This document shows positions 15,939 through 24,431 of a stretch of 57,204 nucleotides of DNA, piece by piece (position 1 is the first letter of the stretch; every line of letters begins with the position of its first letter). The position numbers and the translations under genes are program-made. Source of the stretch: Chitinophagales bacterium (GTDB taxonomy: Bacteria; Bacteroidota; Bacteroidia; Chitinophagales; Chitinophagaceae); NCBI GenBank assembly GCA_013298665.1, contig JAAFIK010000028.1, positions 1 to 57,204 of the forward strand. The letters are read 5' to 3'. Under the pieces are notes generated by a model. It was not told where the DNA came from. It ran no database searches and saw only the letters and a program-made list of their open reading frames with translations.

Positions 15939-18900
15939 TTAATTGTTAAACTGCTTTTTCTTTTTACGCGATTCGCGGCGCAGGAGTTTGTCGCCGGAGG
16001 GAGCAAAGAGTTCGGAAAACCGGTCAAAATCTTTTTTATAGCTGAGGCTCACCCCCTGGCGGTTGCGCTGGCCATAAGCCCAATCAATATTGGTACGCCG
16101 GAAACCCACCACGCGGATATTACCGTCTTTGGACAACAACCATTCCAGCGAAAAATCGGGGGTCAGCAGCAGGTTGGTGCCGATGGCATTGCCGCTGGGC
16201 AGCACGGAAGAGTAGTCTAAATTACCCCCGAGCGAAATGATGAGCCGGTTGTTCAGGTAACTTTTAACAATTCCAAACCTCGCAGCCGCCTGTATGGCAT
16301 CAATAGATTGTTTGAGGTCGAAGCGCGAGGTAATATCAAAATAAGAACTGATGTTCGGATCGTTGAGTGCCCTTTGCAGAAAACGGCTGAAGTTATTGGT
16401 GAGGAAGGCAGAAAGAATCTGTCCGAGTGTATTGGTAGCAAAGGAGTAGGAGTTGCCGGCACCAAAAAAGTTCTGGTCGGAAGTGATAAAGGAGTTGAAG
16501 AGGAGTACAGAACTCACCTGTTTGTTCATCTCCGTAGAATCCTTCTTATAATCTTCCAGTTTTTTATTGATGAGGAAATCGGTACTTGCGGTTTCGTAGC
16601 TGGGTATCACAAACTCAAGACCAATGGCCGGTTTTTTCAGCGTTTGGGTAAGATGGGCCACCACTTTCAGGTCGGAGGTCTGGCTTTTGTTGCCGGTAAT
16701 AGCACTGAAGTTCACCTTGGCAGCCGTGTATTCTGCATCAATATTGATCTCGGCCTCGTAGGGATCGTTTGTCCAGTTGATATAGCCCTTATTGAGGGTA
16801 AAGGGGCGCTGGAGTACGCTCTGGAAATTGAAATCATAGCTGCCCCTGGTGAGGTCGTACCGCCCGCGGATCGTTAAGGGTTCCCGCGTTCCGGTACGGA
16901 TGGCCAATTGCCCCACGCCTTCGCCCTTGATGATGTCGCCGGTTACTTCATCAAGAATCACATCCACTTTACAGGAGGGATTGGCTTTGATGTTCATGTT
17001 GATGACGATATTGGTACCTTCTTTTGTTTTGAGTTCGTTTTCCATCTGCGTACCAAACTGGGTAAATTCAATATAATCATTAACACCTGACTCGCGGCCA
17101 CTGCCCCCCGGCAGGTAAATATGGTTATTGTCTGCTTCCAGCTTTGAAGGTTCTCCGCTCATGTCAATCCGCATATCGTTGAGCTTGCCGTTGATGTCCA
17201 TCGTTGCGGCACCGATGACTTTGCCATAGAACTGGTCGTTGTCCTTTTTCTGTGTATTCAGCAGCAGCATCCTGGGGGTTTGCAGTTGTATACCCTCAAA
17301 AGCAAAATCTTTAAAAGAGTTGTGGTAGATCTTGCCCGTAAGTATCCCCTTGTTTTTCAGGGTATCGAGCAGGACAATATTCCCGAAATCAATCTCACCG
17401 GCGTTGAAAATGATGGTTTCGTTGGTGAACGTGTACAGGCACTGGGTATATTTTACACGCAGGGATGCATCAGTAATGTTTACACTGCCAGTCAGTGCGT
17501 TCTTTCCATTGGGTGAACTGGTAAAACGAAGATCGGATACTGCATTACCGGCAATATTGCTGAAAATGCCGCCGATATAGGGCTCAAGCAGATCTAAGGA
17601 AAGCCGTTCGGAGGTCATGCCCAGGTTTACCATCTGGTCTGAACTGTCTTTCAGGTCCACCTGTCCTTTAATGTTGAATTTGGCATTGGGGTTATCGGCA
17701 GAAATGTCTAAGTGGAGGATATTGTTTTTGGTAAGCCGGGTATCTGCAAAGATGACTTTGCCCAGTGGTTTGTTGTCGAGTACAAGGTTGTCTGCACGCC
17801 CTTCTTCCAGTTCAAACTCTGGTTTGCCAAACGGATCGGTTATTTTAACCTTACCGGTAAACAGGCCCTCCACGCGTGGCTGGCTGGTAAAAAGGGGGAT
17901 GAAATCGTTGAGGTTGATGTTGCGCAACCGGGCAATCAGGTCAGTAGAGCTGCCTATACTTGACGGTTCGGCAGAAATAACCACTTCCTGCTGACCCTGT
18001 ACAAATTTTACTTCACTGGCATCAAAAACCGATTTCCGGATCACAAGTTCACCATCTTTTTCGAGTTGCCATCGTTTGTCGTTGACAATAAAGGAAGAAG
18101 GGGAGAAGTGGATTTTTACCCCGTCGCTAAAGGTTTGTACCGTAGCGTTGAGTTCGGCCTGGCTTAATGTTTTACTGGCACTGGTACTGATCGATACTTT
18201 GGTAAGATCGTTGCGCGAAGAGAAGTTGATCCTTGACCCGGGGAAGTGCAGACTGTCGCTGATGATGATGTCGCCCGCTTCGAGAAGGCCATACAAGGAG
18301 TCGACATTGCCCTGACCCGTGATCTTGGTGTTGTAAAACTGTTTATCGCCATAGTTGAATTGGGGTACAATAGCGGTAAGGTCGAGTTGGTTCTCTGCAA
18401 GTTTGAGGCTGCCCGAGAAGGTGGACTGGTTGAAGCCGCCAATTTTTTTATCCAGCAGTTTGATATAATCGTCAATCTGCTTGGTTTCAATATTGAAATC
18501 AAAACTTTGTGCACTCAGCGCTTTGGTGGGTTTACGGATATAGGCCGGATAATAATTGCTGAGGAAGTAGCTGAAGGCATCGGGTAACTCCAGTATTTTG
18601 AAATTACCGGTCACTACAGCGTCGGCCTCATTGCTTTTAAGCGTCAGTTGTTTACGGCCATCGGCGAGCAGGAGCGACTGTAGCGTAAGTGAATCAAAAG
18701 ACAGGCGCTGACCATTGTGGCGGAGGCTGGCTTCATATACCCTTGCGGTTCCCAAAAAATTATCGATGGTATTGCCGGTAAAATCCAGCTTAAAACGGCC
18801 GGCCAGGTTAAAATCGTCATTGGTTAGTCCGAGTGCTTTGAGGTTAGCACTGGCTAAGTTGGCCGTAAAATTGAAAAATGGCGTTTTCCCCCCCATATTA

Positions 18901-20720
18901 ATGCTGCCTTCAAAATCGGATACCTTAAGATTGGGGTCGTCAACAGCAGCTTTTCCGGAAAAAACCTGGTTGGCCAGGCCTGCGTTGAGGGTAATATGCT
19001 GGTAGCGCTTGCCCGCATATTCAAAAAGCGGAAACTGCCCGTTAAAAGTCATGTTGACGTCTTTTCCTGCAAATCCGCTTCCTTTAATGTCGCCATCCAC
19101 AGCGATCTGCCCAAACTGGTTGTTGCCGAGGAAACGACCCAGCGCAAACCCCGGTGTACGCAAACGACCACTGTATAAGGGTGGGCGACCGGGCAGAAGT
19201 TTCATATTAAGGTCGCCCGAAAGCGTACCCAGGTTGGTTTCAAAACTGCCAAACGTAACAAAGTCGTTGACAAAACCCGTGAAACTGCCTTTGTAGCGAA
19301 TGTTGCCCAGTTGATCCAGACGCACCCCGCCGGTACGCTTGAGTGAAGGGATAAATGTAGTGAGATCAGTATAGTTGGTCTGTACATCGTTGCCCTTAAA
19401 ATCAATAAAGGTTTCGTTGATGTCGGGCAAACCACGAATGGCAATATCGCCATCAACAGTGGTGGTACCGCTCCTGATCAGCATTTTTTTTGCCTTGAGG
19501 TTATCGATGGTACCGGTAGCATTGCCTTCCAGGTCAAATACTTTTTTCCAGTTGCCAAGGGCGGGCGCGAAGATGGCAATATCATCGCTGCTCACCCTGC
19601 TCTTTATAAAACGTCCATCCAGGGTTACTGCGTGAATAAAGTCCGACATATCATCATTAAAATCTGTGTAACGCATGGCATAGTAATCGCCAAGAAAACT
19701 ATTGTTCAGCTTCAGGGCAAGGTTATTGAATTCCATGATGGAAGAATCCATCTTTACCCTGGCCCTGAGCGAATGAATGCGTAATCCGCTTTTTTCTTTA
19801 GCCGCGATGTCGAGCTTTGTAGTAAGGGTATTGTTTTTGAATACTAAGCTGTCTATCGTACCGTTGAGTTCCGAAAAATAAAGGTGTTGCCCGTCAAAAC
19901 GATCAGTAAGAGCGGGTTGATCAGACTCCTTATCGTTGATGAAGCGGCCATTTTCCAGGATCACTTTTTTGGCGATGACCGTCCACCCCGGCCCGGCTTG
20001 CGCCTTTACGGTATCTGTTCCCGGTAATGCAACTACAGCAGGACGATTTTTTCTGTTGCCGGAATAATTGCGTTGTGCAAAGAGGGGTGCATCGAGAAAG
20101 AGTTGGCTGATACAGATCTCTTTCCGGGCAAGATCCATACTGTCGATATCTAAGGCGAGGCCTTTGGCAGCTCCGCGGATATCTTTGCCCACCCATTGAT
20201 CAGTCTGTACAAAACGGAGGTTGGTGATCCGGAGCGTTTTCAAATCAATAGCAATGCCTTTCTTTTTATCCGTCTTTGTGCTTTTGCCGCCCGAAAAATA
20301 ATCGGCCAGAAACTGGTAATTCCATACCGAGTCTACCCGGTTCAGGTGTATATATGCATCATCGATACCGGCAAAATGAATGGTGGCATTGTCTTTCAGG
20401 AAAAACCAGTCTGTAATACGCACATGCAGGGCACCCGCATATAAAAGGGTATCTTTATGGAGGTCTTCTACATAAACGCCCTGGATGCTCATATTATTAA
20501 AGAGTGAGAGATCCACATGCTTCACATCAACCCGCGTATGCAGTTTTTCAGAAAGGCTTTTGGCTACTTTGCGAACAATATAATTCTGTACAGACCGCCA
20601 GTGCAGCATCCAGTATGCCAGTGCAATCAGCACCAGCAGCACGATAAAAAACCATTTTAATATTTTGAACGTCCTGCGCAGGGTAATATATATATATATG
20701 TAAAAGTAAGACTTCGGCAC
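15939..20720 (-). CDS. tamB: TamB-like translocation/assembly module protein (DUF490)
   Basis: A 1593-residue AsmA/TamB-superfamily protein that would span the periplasm from an inner-membrane anchor (WFFIVLLVLIALAYWML, about residues 24-40) to an outer-membrane partner. It assists outer-membrane protein or lipid traffic by analogy with E. coli TamB. The centre consists of long repetitive beta-strand segments of the repeating-groove type. The C-terminal DUF490 region shows NMNIKANPSCKVDVIL, IRGRYDLTRGSYDFNFQ and LSEALL-type beta-sheet ends such as NRLIISLGGNLDYSS. Start is GTG at 20720: no ATG precedes the membrane anchor. Codons 8-12 fall in an (AT)7 run. No TamA/TamL gene is adjacent. Confidence 0.9.
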   Translation of the reverse strand: MPKSYFYIYIYITLRRTFKILKWFFIVLLVLIALAYWMLHWRSVQNYIVRKVAKSLSEKLHTRVDVKHVDLSLFNNMSIQGVYVEDLHKDTLLYAGALHVRITDWFFLKDNATIHFAGIDDAYIHLNRVDSVWNYQFLADYFSGGKSTKTDKKKGIAIDLKTLRITNLRFVQTDQWVGKDIRGAAKGLALDIDSMDLARKEICISQLFLDAPLFAQRNYSGNRKNRPAVVALPGTDTVKAQAGPGWTVIAKKVILENGRFINDKESDQPALTDRFDGQHLYFSELNGTIDSLVFKNNTLTTKLDIAAKEKSGLRIHSLRARVKMDSSIMEFNNLALKLNNSFLGDYYAMRYTDFNDDMSDFIHAVTLDGRFIKSRVSSDDIAIFAPALGNWKKVFDLEGNATGTIDNLKAKKMLIRSGTTTVDGDIAIRGLPDINETFIDFKGNDVQTNYTDLTTFIPSLKRTGGVRLDQLGNIRYKGSFTGFVNDFVTFGSFETNLGTLSGDLNMKLLPGRPPLYSGRLRTPGFALGRFLGNNQFGQIAVDGDIKGSGFAGKDVNMTFNGQFPLFEYAGKRYQHITLNAGLANQVFSGKAAVDDPNLKVSDFEGSINMGGKTPFFNFTANLASANLKALGLTNDDFNLAGRFKLDFTGNTIDNFLGTARVYEASLRHNGQRLSFDSLTLQSLLLADGRKQLTLKSNEADAVVTGNFKILELPDAFSYFLSNYYPAYIRKPTKALSAQSFDFNIETKQIDDYIKLLDKKIGGFNQSTFSGSLKLAENQLDLTAIVPQFNYGDKQFYNTKITGQGNVDSLYGLLEAGDIIISDSLHFPGSRINFSSRNDLTKVSISTSASKTLSQAELNATVQTFSDGVKIHFSPSSFIVNDKRWQLEKDGELVIRKSVFDASEVKFVQGQQEVVISAEPSSIGSSTDLIARLRNINLNDFIPLFTSQPRVEGLFTGKVKITDPFGKPEFELEEGRADNLVLDNKPLGKVIFADTRLTKNNILHLDISADNPNAKFNIKGQVDLKDSSDQMVNLGMTSERLSLDLLEPYIGGIFSNIAGNAVSDLRFTSSPNGKNALTGSVNITDASLRVKYTQCLYTFTNETIIFNAGEIDFGNIVLLDTLKNKGILTGKIYHNSFKDFAFEGIQLQTPRMLLLNTQKKDNDQFYGKVIGAATMDINGKLNDMRIDMSGEPSKLEADNNHIYLPGGSGRESGVNDYIEFTQFGTQMENELKTKEGTNIVINMNIKANPSCKVDVILDEVTGDIIKGEGVGQLAIRTGTREPLTIRGRYDLTRGSYDFNFQSVLQRPFTLNKGYINWTNDPYEAEINIDAEYTAAKVNFSAITGNKSQTSDLKVVAHLTQTLKKPAIGLEFVIPSYETASTDFLINKKLEDYKKDSTEMNKQVSSVLLFNSFITSDQNFFGAGNSYSFATNTLGQILSAFLTNNFSRFLQRALNDPNISSYFDITSRFDLKQSIDAIQAAARFGIVKSYLNNRLIISLGGNLDYSSVLPSGNAIGTNLLLTPDFSLEWLLSKDGNIRVVGFRRTNIDWAYGQRNRQGVSLSYKKDFDRFSELFAPSGDKLLRRESRKKKKQFNN
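20686..20699. repeat. (AT)7 microsatellite inside the tamB start region
   Basis: Seven AT dinucleotides lie about 20 bp into the tamB-like coding sequence on the minus strand. Gain or loss of one unit would shift the frame before the membrane anchor. Confidence 0.85.
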
Positions 20721-20872
20721 CGTCAGGCAAATTCAATACCAAAAATGGCTTGTTAAAAAACGAGTGGGCTGTACGGGTGCAGTTGGGTAAGGTTGGCCAT
20801 GGATGAGGTAACCGATTCCTTTTTTAGGTGATCACACTTGTTTTGTCGAAATTTGTGTGCAAAATCTTTCTC

Positions 20873-21925
20873 ATGCGTTTATTCCTGCTGCTGTTCAGCC
20901 TCACCCTCATGCAAAATTTACCTGCCCAGCAAAAAGCGGTTGCGGCATCGCCTAAAACGATGCCCGTACTGGTTATTCATGGAGGAGCGGGCACCATTCT
21001 CAAAAGCCAGATGACGCCCGAAAAGGAAAAAGCGTATAAAGCAGCGCTTACCGAGGCCCTGCAGAAGGGTTATGATACCCTGCAGAAAGGGGGTACAGCG
21101 CTGGATGCGGTTGAAACGGCGGTACGTATACTGGAAGATTGTCCGCTCTTCAATGCCGGTAAGGGCGCCGTGTTTACCCATGAGGGTAAAAATGAACTGG
21201 ATGCAGCGATTATGAATGGTAAAACGCTTGCGGCAGGATCCGTAGCGGGTGTAACCACCATCCGCAATCCTGTAAGTGCAGCAAGGGCAGTAATGGAGAA
21301 GAGTAATCATGTGATGATGGTGGGAAAGGGAGCTGAAGCGTTTGCTGCGGTGCAGGGACTGGCACTCGTTGAGTCTGCTTACTTTTTTACAGAAGAACGC
21401 TGGAAAGGGCTTCAGAAAGCCCTTGAGGAAGAAGCACAGCCATCGGGCGTGGTTGACTCAGCCATCCGTCACACCCCTTCTGCTTTGCGGCAGCCTGAAA
21501 ATCGCGACAATAAATATGGAACGGTTGGTGCAGTAGCACTTGATCAATATGGTAACCTTGCTGCGGCGACGAGTACCGGGGGGATGACCAATAAGCGTTT
21601 TGGCAGGGTAGGGGATGCGCCCATCATCGGAGCGGGAACTTATGCCAATAATGCCAGTTGTGCTGTCAGTTGTACCGGTTGGGGCGAATACTTTATCCGC
21701 CTGGTGGTAGCCAAAACCATCAGCGATCTGGTGGAATATAAAAAAATGCCGCTTAAAAATGCGGCTGATGAAGTGTGTATGAAACAAGTACCCGCGCTGG
21801 GCGGAGACGGCGGATTGATTGCACTCGATAAAAAAGGAAATATTGCGATGCCCTTCAATACGGCTGGTATGTACCGCGGCTATATTAAAAACGGGAAGCT
21901 GCAGATCAGCATCTATAAAGAGTAA
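20873..21925 (+). CDS. Exported isoaspartyl peptidase/L-asparaginase (Ntn hydrolase)
   Basis: A plant-type (class 2) asparaginase that removes isoaspartyl residues from peptides or hydrolyses asparagine. The 350-residue precursor has the signal peptide MRLFLLLFSLTLMQNLPAQ. The domain begins PVLVIHGGAGTI. Autocleavage should occur between Gly216 and Thr217 (NKYGTVGAVALD), with Thr217 as the nucleophile; ATSTGGMTNKRFGRVGDAPI supplies the substrate pocket. ATG at 20873 is used because it puts the signal peptide first; an in-frame upstream start at 20828 is less likely. The next gene on the same strand is PCMT, which repairs the same lesion. Confidence 0.93.
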   Translation: MRLFLLLFSLTLMQNLPAQQKAVAASPKTMPVLVIHGGAGTILKSQMTPEKEKAYKAALTEALQKGYDTLQKGGTALDAVETAVRILEDCPLFNAGKGAVFTHEGKNELDAAIMNGKTLAAGSVAGVTTIRNPVSAARAVMEKSNHVMMVGKGAEAFAAVQGLALVESAYFFTEERWKGLQKALEEEAQPSGVVDSAIRHTPSALRQPENRDNKYGTVGAVALDQYGNLAAATSTGGMTNKRFGRVGDAPIIGAGTYANNASCAVSCTGWGEYFIRLVVAKTISDLVEYKKMPLKNAADEVCMKQVPALGGDGGLIALDKKGNIAMPFNTAGMYRGYIKNGKLQISIYKE

Positions 21926-21993
21926 GCAGCCAGGCTTGCAGACTTCGTTTTTTTTATTGCTGAAAAATGCAGTATTTCGCACCTGAAACCCAC

Positions 21994-22650
21994 ATGAGTA
22001 AATTTGAAGATACATACCGGCACAAGGGACTACGTAAGAAACTGATTGACCTGCTGAGGGAAAAAGGCATTACTGATGAACGCGTACTACAGGCCATGAA
22101 TGCTATTCCCCGGCACTTTTTTCTCGACAGCGCTTTTGACGAGATTGCCTATGAAGACAGGGCTTTCCCTATACAGGAGGGACAAACAATCTCCCAGCCG
22201 TATACCGTGGCTTATCAAACACAATTGCTGCAACTGGCACCTTATAACAAAGTGCTTGAAATTGGTACAGGAAGTATTTACCAGGCCACCGTACTGGCAG
22301 AAATGGGTGCTACTGTTTATACCATTGAGCGGCAGAAAAAATTGTTTGAGCAGTCGAAAAAATTTGTATTCAGAGACAAATACCCCAACCTCAAATTCTT
22401 TTATGGCGACGGGTATGAGGGGCTGCCTACTTTCGGGCCTTTCGATAAGGTCATCATCACGGCTGCTGCACCATTTATACCCCCCAAACTGGTTGAGCAA
22501 CTGAAACCTGGCGGTAAAATGGTGGTACCGGTTACAGAAGGCGAATTACAACGCATGCTTAGGATTACCAAAATGGCCGATGGCACCTGTACACAAGAGG
22601 CTTTTGACAATTTTTCCTTTGTGCCGATGCTTACCGGTAAAAATGATTAA
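21994..22650 (+). CDS. pcm: Protein-L-isoaspartate O-methyltransferase (PCMT)
   Basis: PCMT methylates L-isoaspartyl residues with S-adenosylmethionine so they can reset to aspartate. The 218-residue protein has the family blocks ITDERVLQAMNAIPRHFF, EGQTISQPYTVAYQTQLLQL and VLEIGTGSIYQATVLAEMG. The last is the AdoMet motif I, with Ile where many homologues have Gly. LKPGGKMVVPV lies near the C terminus. ATG at 21994 (MSKFEDTYRHKG) is preferred; an in-frame ATG at 21967 would add nine residues. No leader, so cytosolic, whereas its neighbour the isoaspartyl peptidase is exported. The gap to that gene is 68 bp, so cotranscription is plausible. Confidence 0.93.
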   Translation: MSKFEDTYRHKGLRKKLIDLLREKGITDERVLQAMNAIPRHFFLDSAFDEIAYEDRAFPIQEGQTISQPYTVAYQTQLLQLAPYNKVLEIGTGSIYQATVLAEMGATVYTIERQKKLFEQSKKFVFRDKYPNLKFFYGDGYEGLPTFGPFDKVIITAAAPFIPPKLVEQLKPGGKMVVPVTEGELQRMLRITKMADGTCTQEAFDNFSFVPMLTGKND

Positions 22651-22689
22651 GCCAGTGCCACACTCTTATCAAATACCGTATATTTGATC

Positions 22690-22986
22690 ATGCGTTTTTT
22701 CTCAAAGTTTACATTTCTCTGCAATGGCTGTTTTTTGGTAACCGCATTTTTTACTTATACAAAACTGTTTCTCAACAGCGGTAAGTTTCCGCAGCCACTT
22801 AATTTGATTAAAGGTACCGTGGTGATACTGGGCTACCTCGGCTGGATCGTCAATATTGCTTTTCTGCTCACCTGGCTCATCCTTTTTCTCGTGGGCAAAA
22901 AGCCCAATGTAGCCCGCTGGATGCTGCTGGTAAACCTCCTCATCTTAATTTTTCAGATTTATTACTTTTTTATCGACCGTACATGA
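22690..22986 (+). CDS. Small three-helix membrane protein
   Basis: A 98-residue hydrophobic protein that I cannot assign to a named family. It has three likely membrane helices: about residues 7-25 (FLCNGCFLVTAFFTYTKLF), 44-67 (VVILGYLGWIVNIAFLLTWL) and 77-94 (WMLLVNLLILIFQIYYFF). Its stop overlaps the start of the queuosine-precursor transporter in ATGA, so the two should be translationally coupled and may work together. A TATATTTG sequence at 22679-22686 matches the -7 consensus but ends only 3 bp before the ATG, which would imply leaderless transcription or chance. Accessory-subunit status is inference. Confidence 0.75.
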   Translation: MRFFSKFTFLCNGCFLVTAFFTYTKLFLNSGKFPQPLNLIKGTVVILGYLGWIVNIAFLLTWLILFLVGKKPNVARWMLLVNLLILIFQIYYFFIDRT

Positions 22987-23768
22987 TTACTAACATCTTA
23001 AAAGACAAAAGTACAAGACTCTTTATCCTGCTGGGTGGTTTCTTTATTGCCAATGCACTGGTGGCAGAAGTAATTGGCGGAAAAATATTTTCACTGGAAG
23101 ATACAGTAGGGGTTGGGCGTGCCAACATCAACCTTTTTGGTACGCCATTCAGTTTCCATCTTACCGCAGGGGTATTGCTGTGGCCCGTGGTATTTGTCAT
23201 GACCGATATCATCAATGAATATTATGGCAGTAAGGGCATTCGCTTTTTATCGTACCTTACCGTTGGGCTGATCGGCTACGCGTTCCTGATGTTTAACGGT
23301 GCTATTGCCCTCAAACCTTCTGAATATTTTTCCATTGGCAATGGCATCGACAAACCGGACAATGCTTTCCGGGGCATATTCGGGCAGGGGCTCTGGATCA
23401 TCATCGGGTCGATGGTGGCCTTCCTGGTAGGGCAGGTATTGGATGTATTGATTTTTCACCGCATCAAGAAGATTACCGGTGATAAAAGAATATGGCTGCG
23501 TGCTACGGGCTCTACATTAGTATCGCAGTTGGTAGACAGTTTCGTCGTGCTTTTTATCGCTTTTTACATTGGTAAGCGTGTGCAGACTGGGCAGGGAGAT
23601 CCCTGGAGTATGCACCAGGTATTGGTAACCGGTACAGGAAATTATATTTATAAATTTGTTGTGGCACTCCTCATGACGCCTGTTATTTATTTTATTCATT
23701 ACCGCATTGAAGCCTATCTTGGCCATGACAAGGCAACGGAGATGAAGCAGGCGGCGATGTTGGGGTAG
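22983..23768 (+). CDS. yhhQ: Queuosine precursor transporter (YhhQ/VUT family)
   Basis: A 261-residue integral membrane protein of the YhhQ (PF02592) family, which imports queuosine precursors such as preQ0/preQ1 in E. coli. Features are the first helix LFILLGGFFIANALVAEVIGG reading into the cell, the family motif FVMTDIINEYYGSKG near residues 73-87, and about six hydrophobic segments ending with FVVALLMTPVIYFIHY. Its ATG overlaps the stop of the upstream small membrane protein (ATGA). No queuosine biosynthesis gene or preQ1 riboswitch was seen in the window. Family assignment is secure; the exact substrate is inferred. Confidence 0.9.
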   Translation: MITNILKDKSTRLFILLGGFFIANALVAEVIGGKIFSLEDTVGVGRANINLFGTPFSFHLTAGVLLWPVVFVMTDIINEYYGSKGIRFLSYLTVGLIGYAFLMFNGAIALKPSEYFSIGNGIDKPDNAFRGIFGQGLWIIIGSMVAFLVGQVLDVLIFHRIKKITGDKRIWLRATGSTLVSQLVDSFVVLFIAFYIGKRVQTGQGDPWSMHQVLVTGTGNYIYKFVVALLMTPVIYFIHYRIEAYLGHDKATEMKQAAMLG

Positions 23769-23786
23769 GGGGTAAAAAATAATTAT

Positions 23787-24431
23787 TTGAAAACGATATA
23801 TTGCATCAGCGGATTGGGGGCAGATGAAAAAGCCTTTTCAAAACTGGATATCCCAGGTTACTCGCTTCGTGTCATTTCATGGAAATTACCTGAGCCGCAG
23901 GAAACCATCTCGGCCTATGCAACACGGATGCGTGCGGAGATTAACGAGGAACAGCCGGTATTGATGGGGCTGTCTTTCGGCGGCATCATGAGTATTGAGA
24001 TTGCCAAACAGGTACCGATTGAAAAAATCATCCTTATTTCTTCGGTGAAAACCAGGAAAGAATTACCAGGCTGGATGAAAATGACCGGCCGTATCGGACT
24101 GCATAAAGTAGTACCCCTGCGTTCAACAAAATTGACAGAACCGTTTCAGAATTTTACCCTTGGTGTAACAAATGAGGAAGAACGGCGGATGGCTATTGCT
24201 TACCGGCGCAACGTAGATATGCGCTATACCAAATGGGCGGTTGACCAGGTACTGACCTGGAAGAACGACTGGGATCCCGGTAATATCTACCATATCCATG
24301 GGGATAAAGACAGGATGTTTCCTGTAAAGAAAGCCAATCCCCACTACACCGTCAGCCAGGGCGGACACTTTATGATCATGAACAAAGCTGCTGAAATCAG
24401 TACACAGATCAGTGCTTTTTTGCAAGGCTAA
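23787..24431 (+). CDS. Alpha/beta hydrolase
   Basis: A 214-residue cytosolic alpha/beta-hydrolase fold protein of unknown substrate. The oxyanion region is ISGLGADEKAF near residue 7. The nucleophile elbow is GLSFGG with Ser at about residue 63; the acid is in HGDKDRMFP and the catalytic His in GGHFMIM. A complete Ser-Asp-His triad is therefore visible. The start is TTG at 23787 (MKTIYCISGLGADE); no ATG precedes the first beta strand. The gene lies 18 bp after the YhhQ-like gene. Its 3' end overlaps the convergent MerR-type gene by 23 bp. Confidence 0.88.
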   Translation: MKTIYCISGLGADEKAFSKLDIPGYSLRVISWKLPEPQETISAYATRMRAEINEEQPVLMGLSFGGIMSIEIAKQVPIEKIILISSVKTRKELPGWMKMTGRIGLHKVVPLRSTKLTEPFQNFTLGVTNEEERRMAIAYRRNVDMRYTKWAVDQVLTWKNDWDPGNIYHIHGDKDRMFPVKKANPHYTVSQGGHFMIMNKAAEISTQISAFLQG

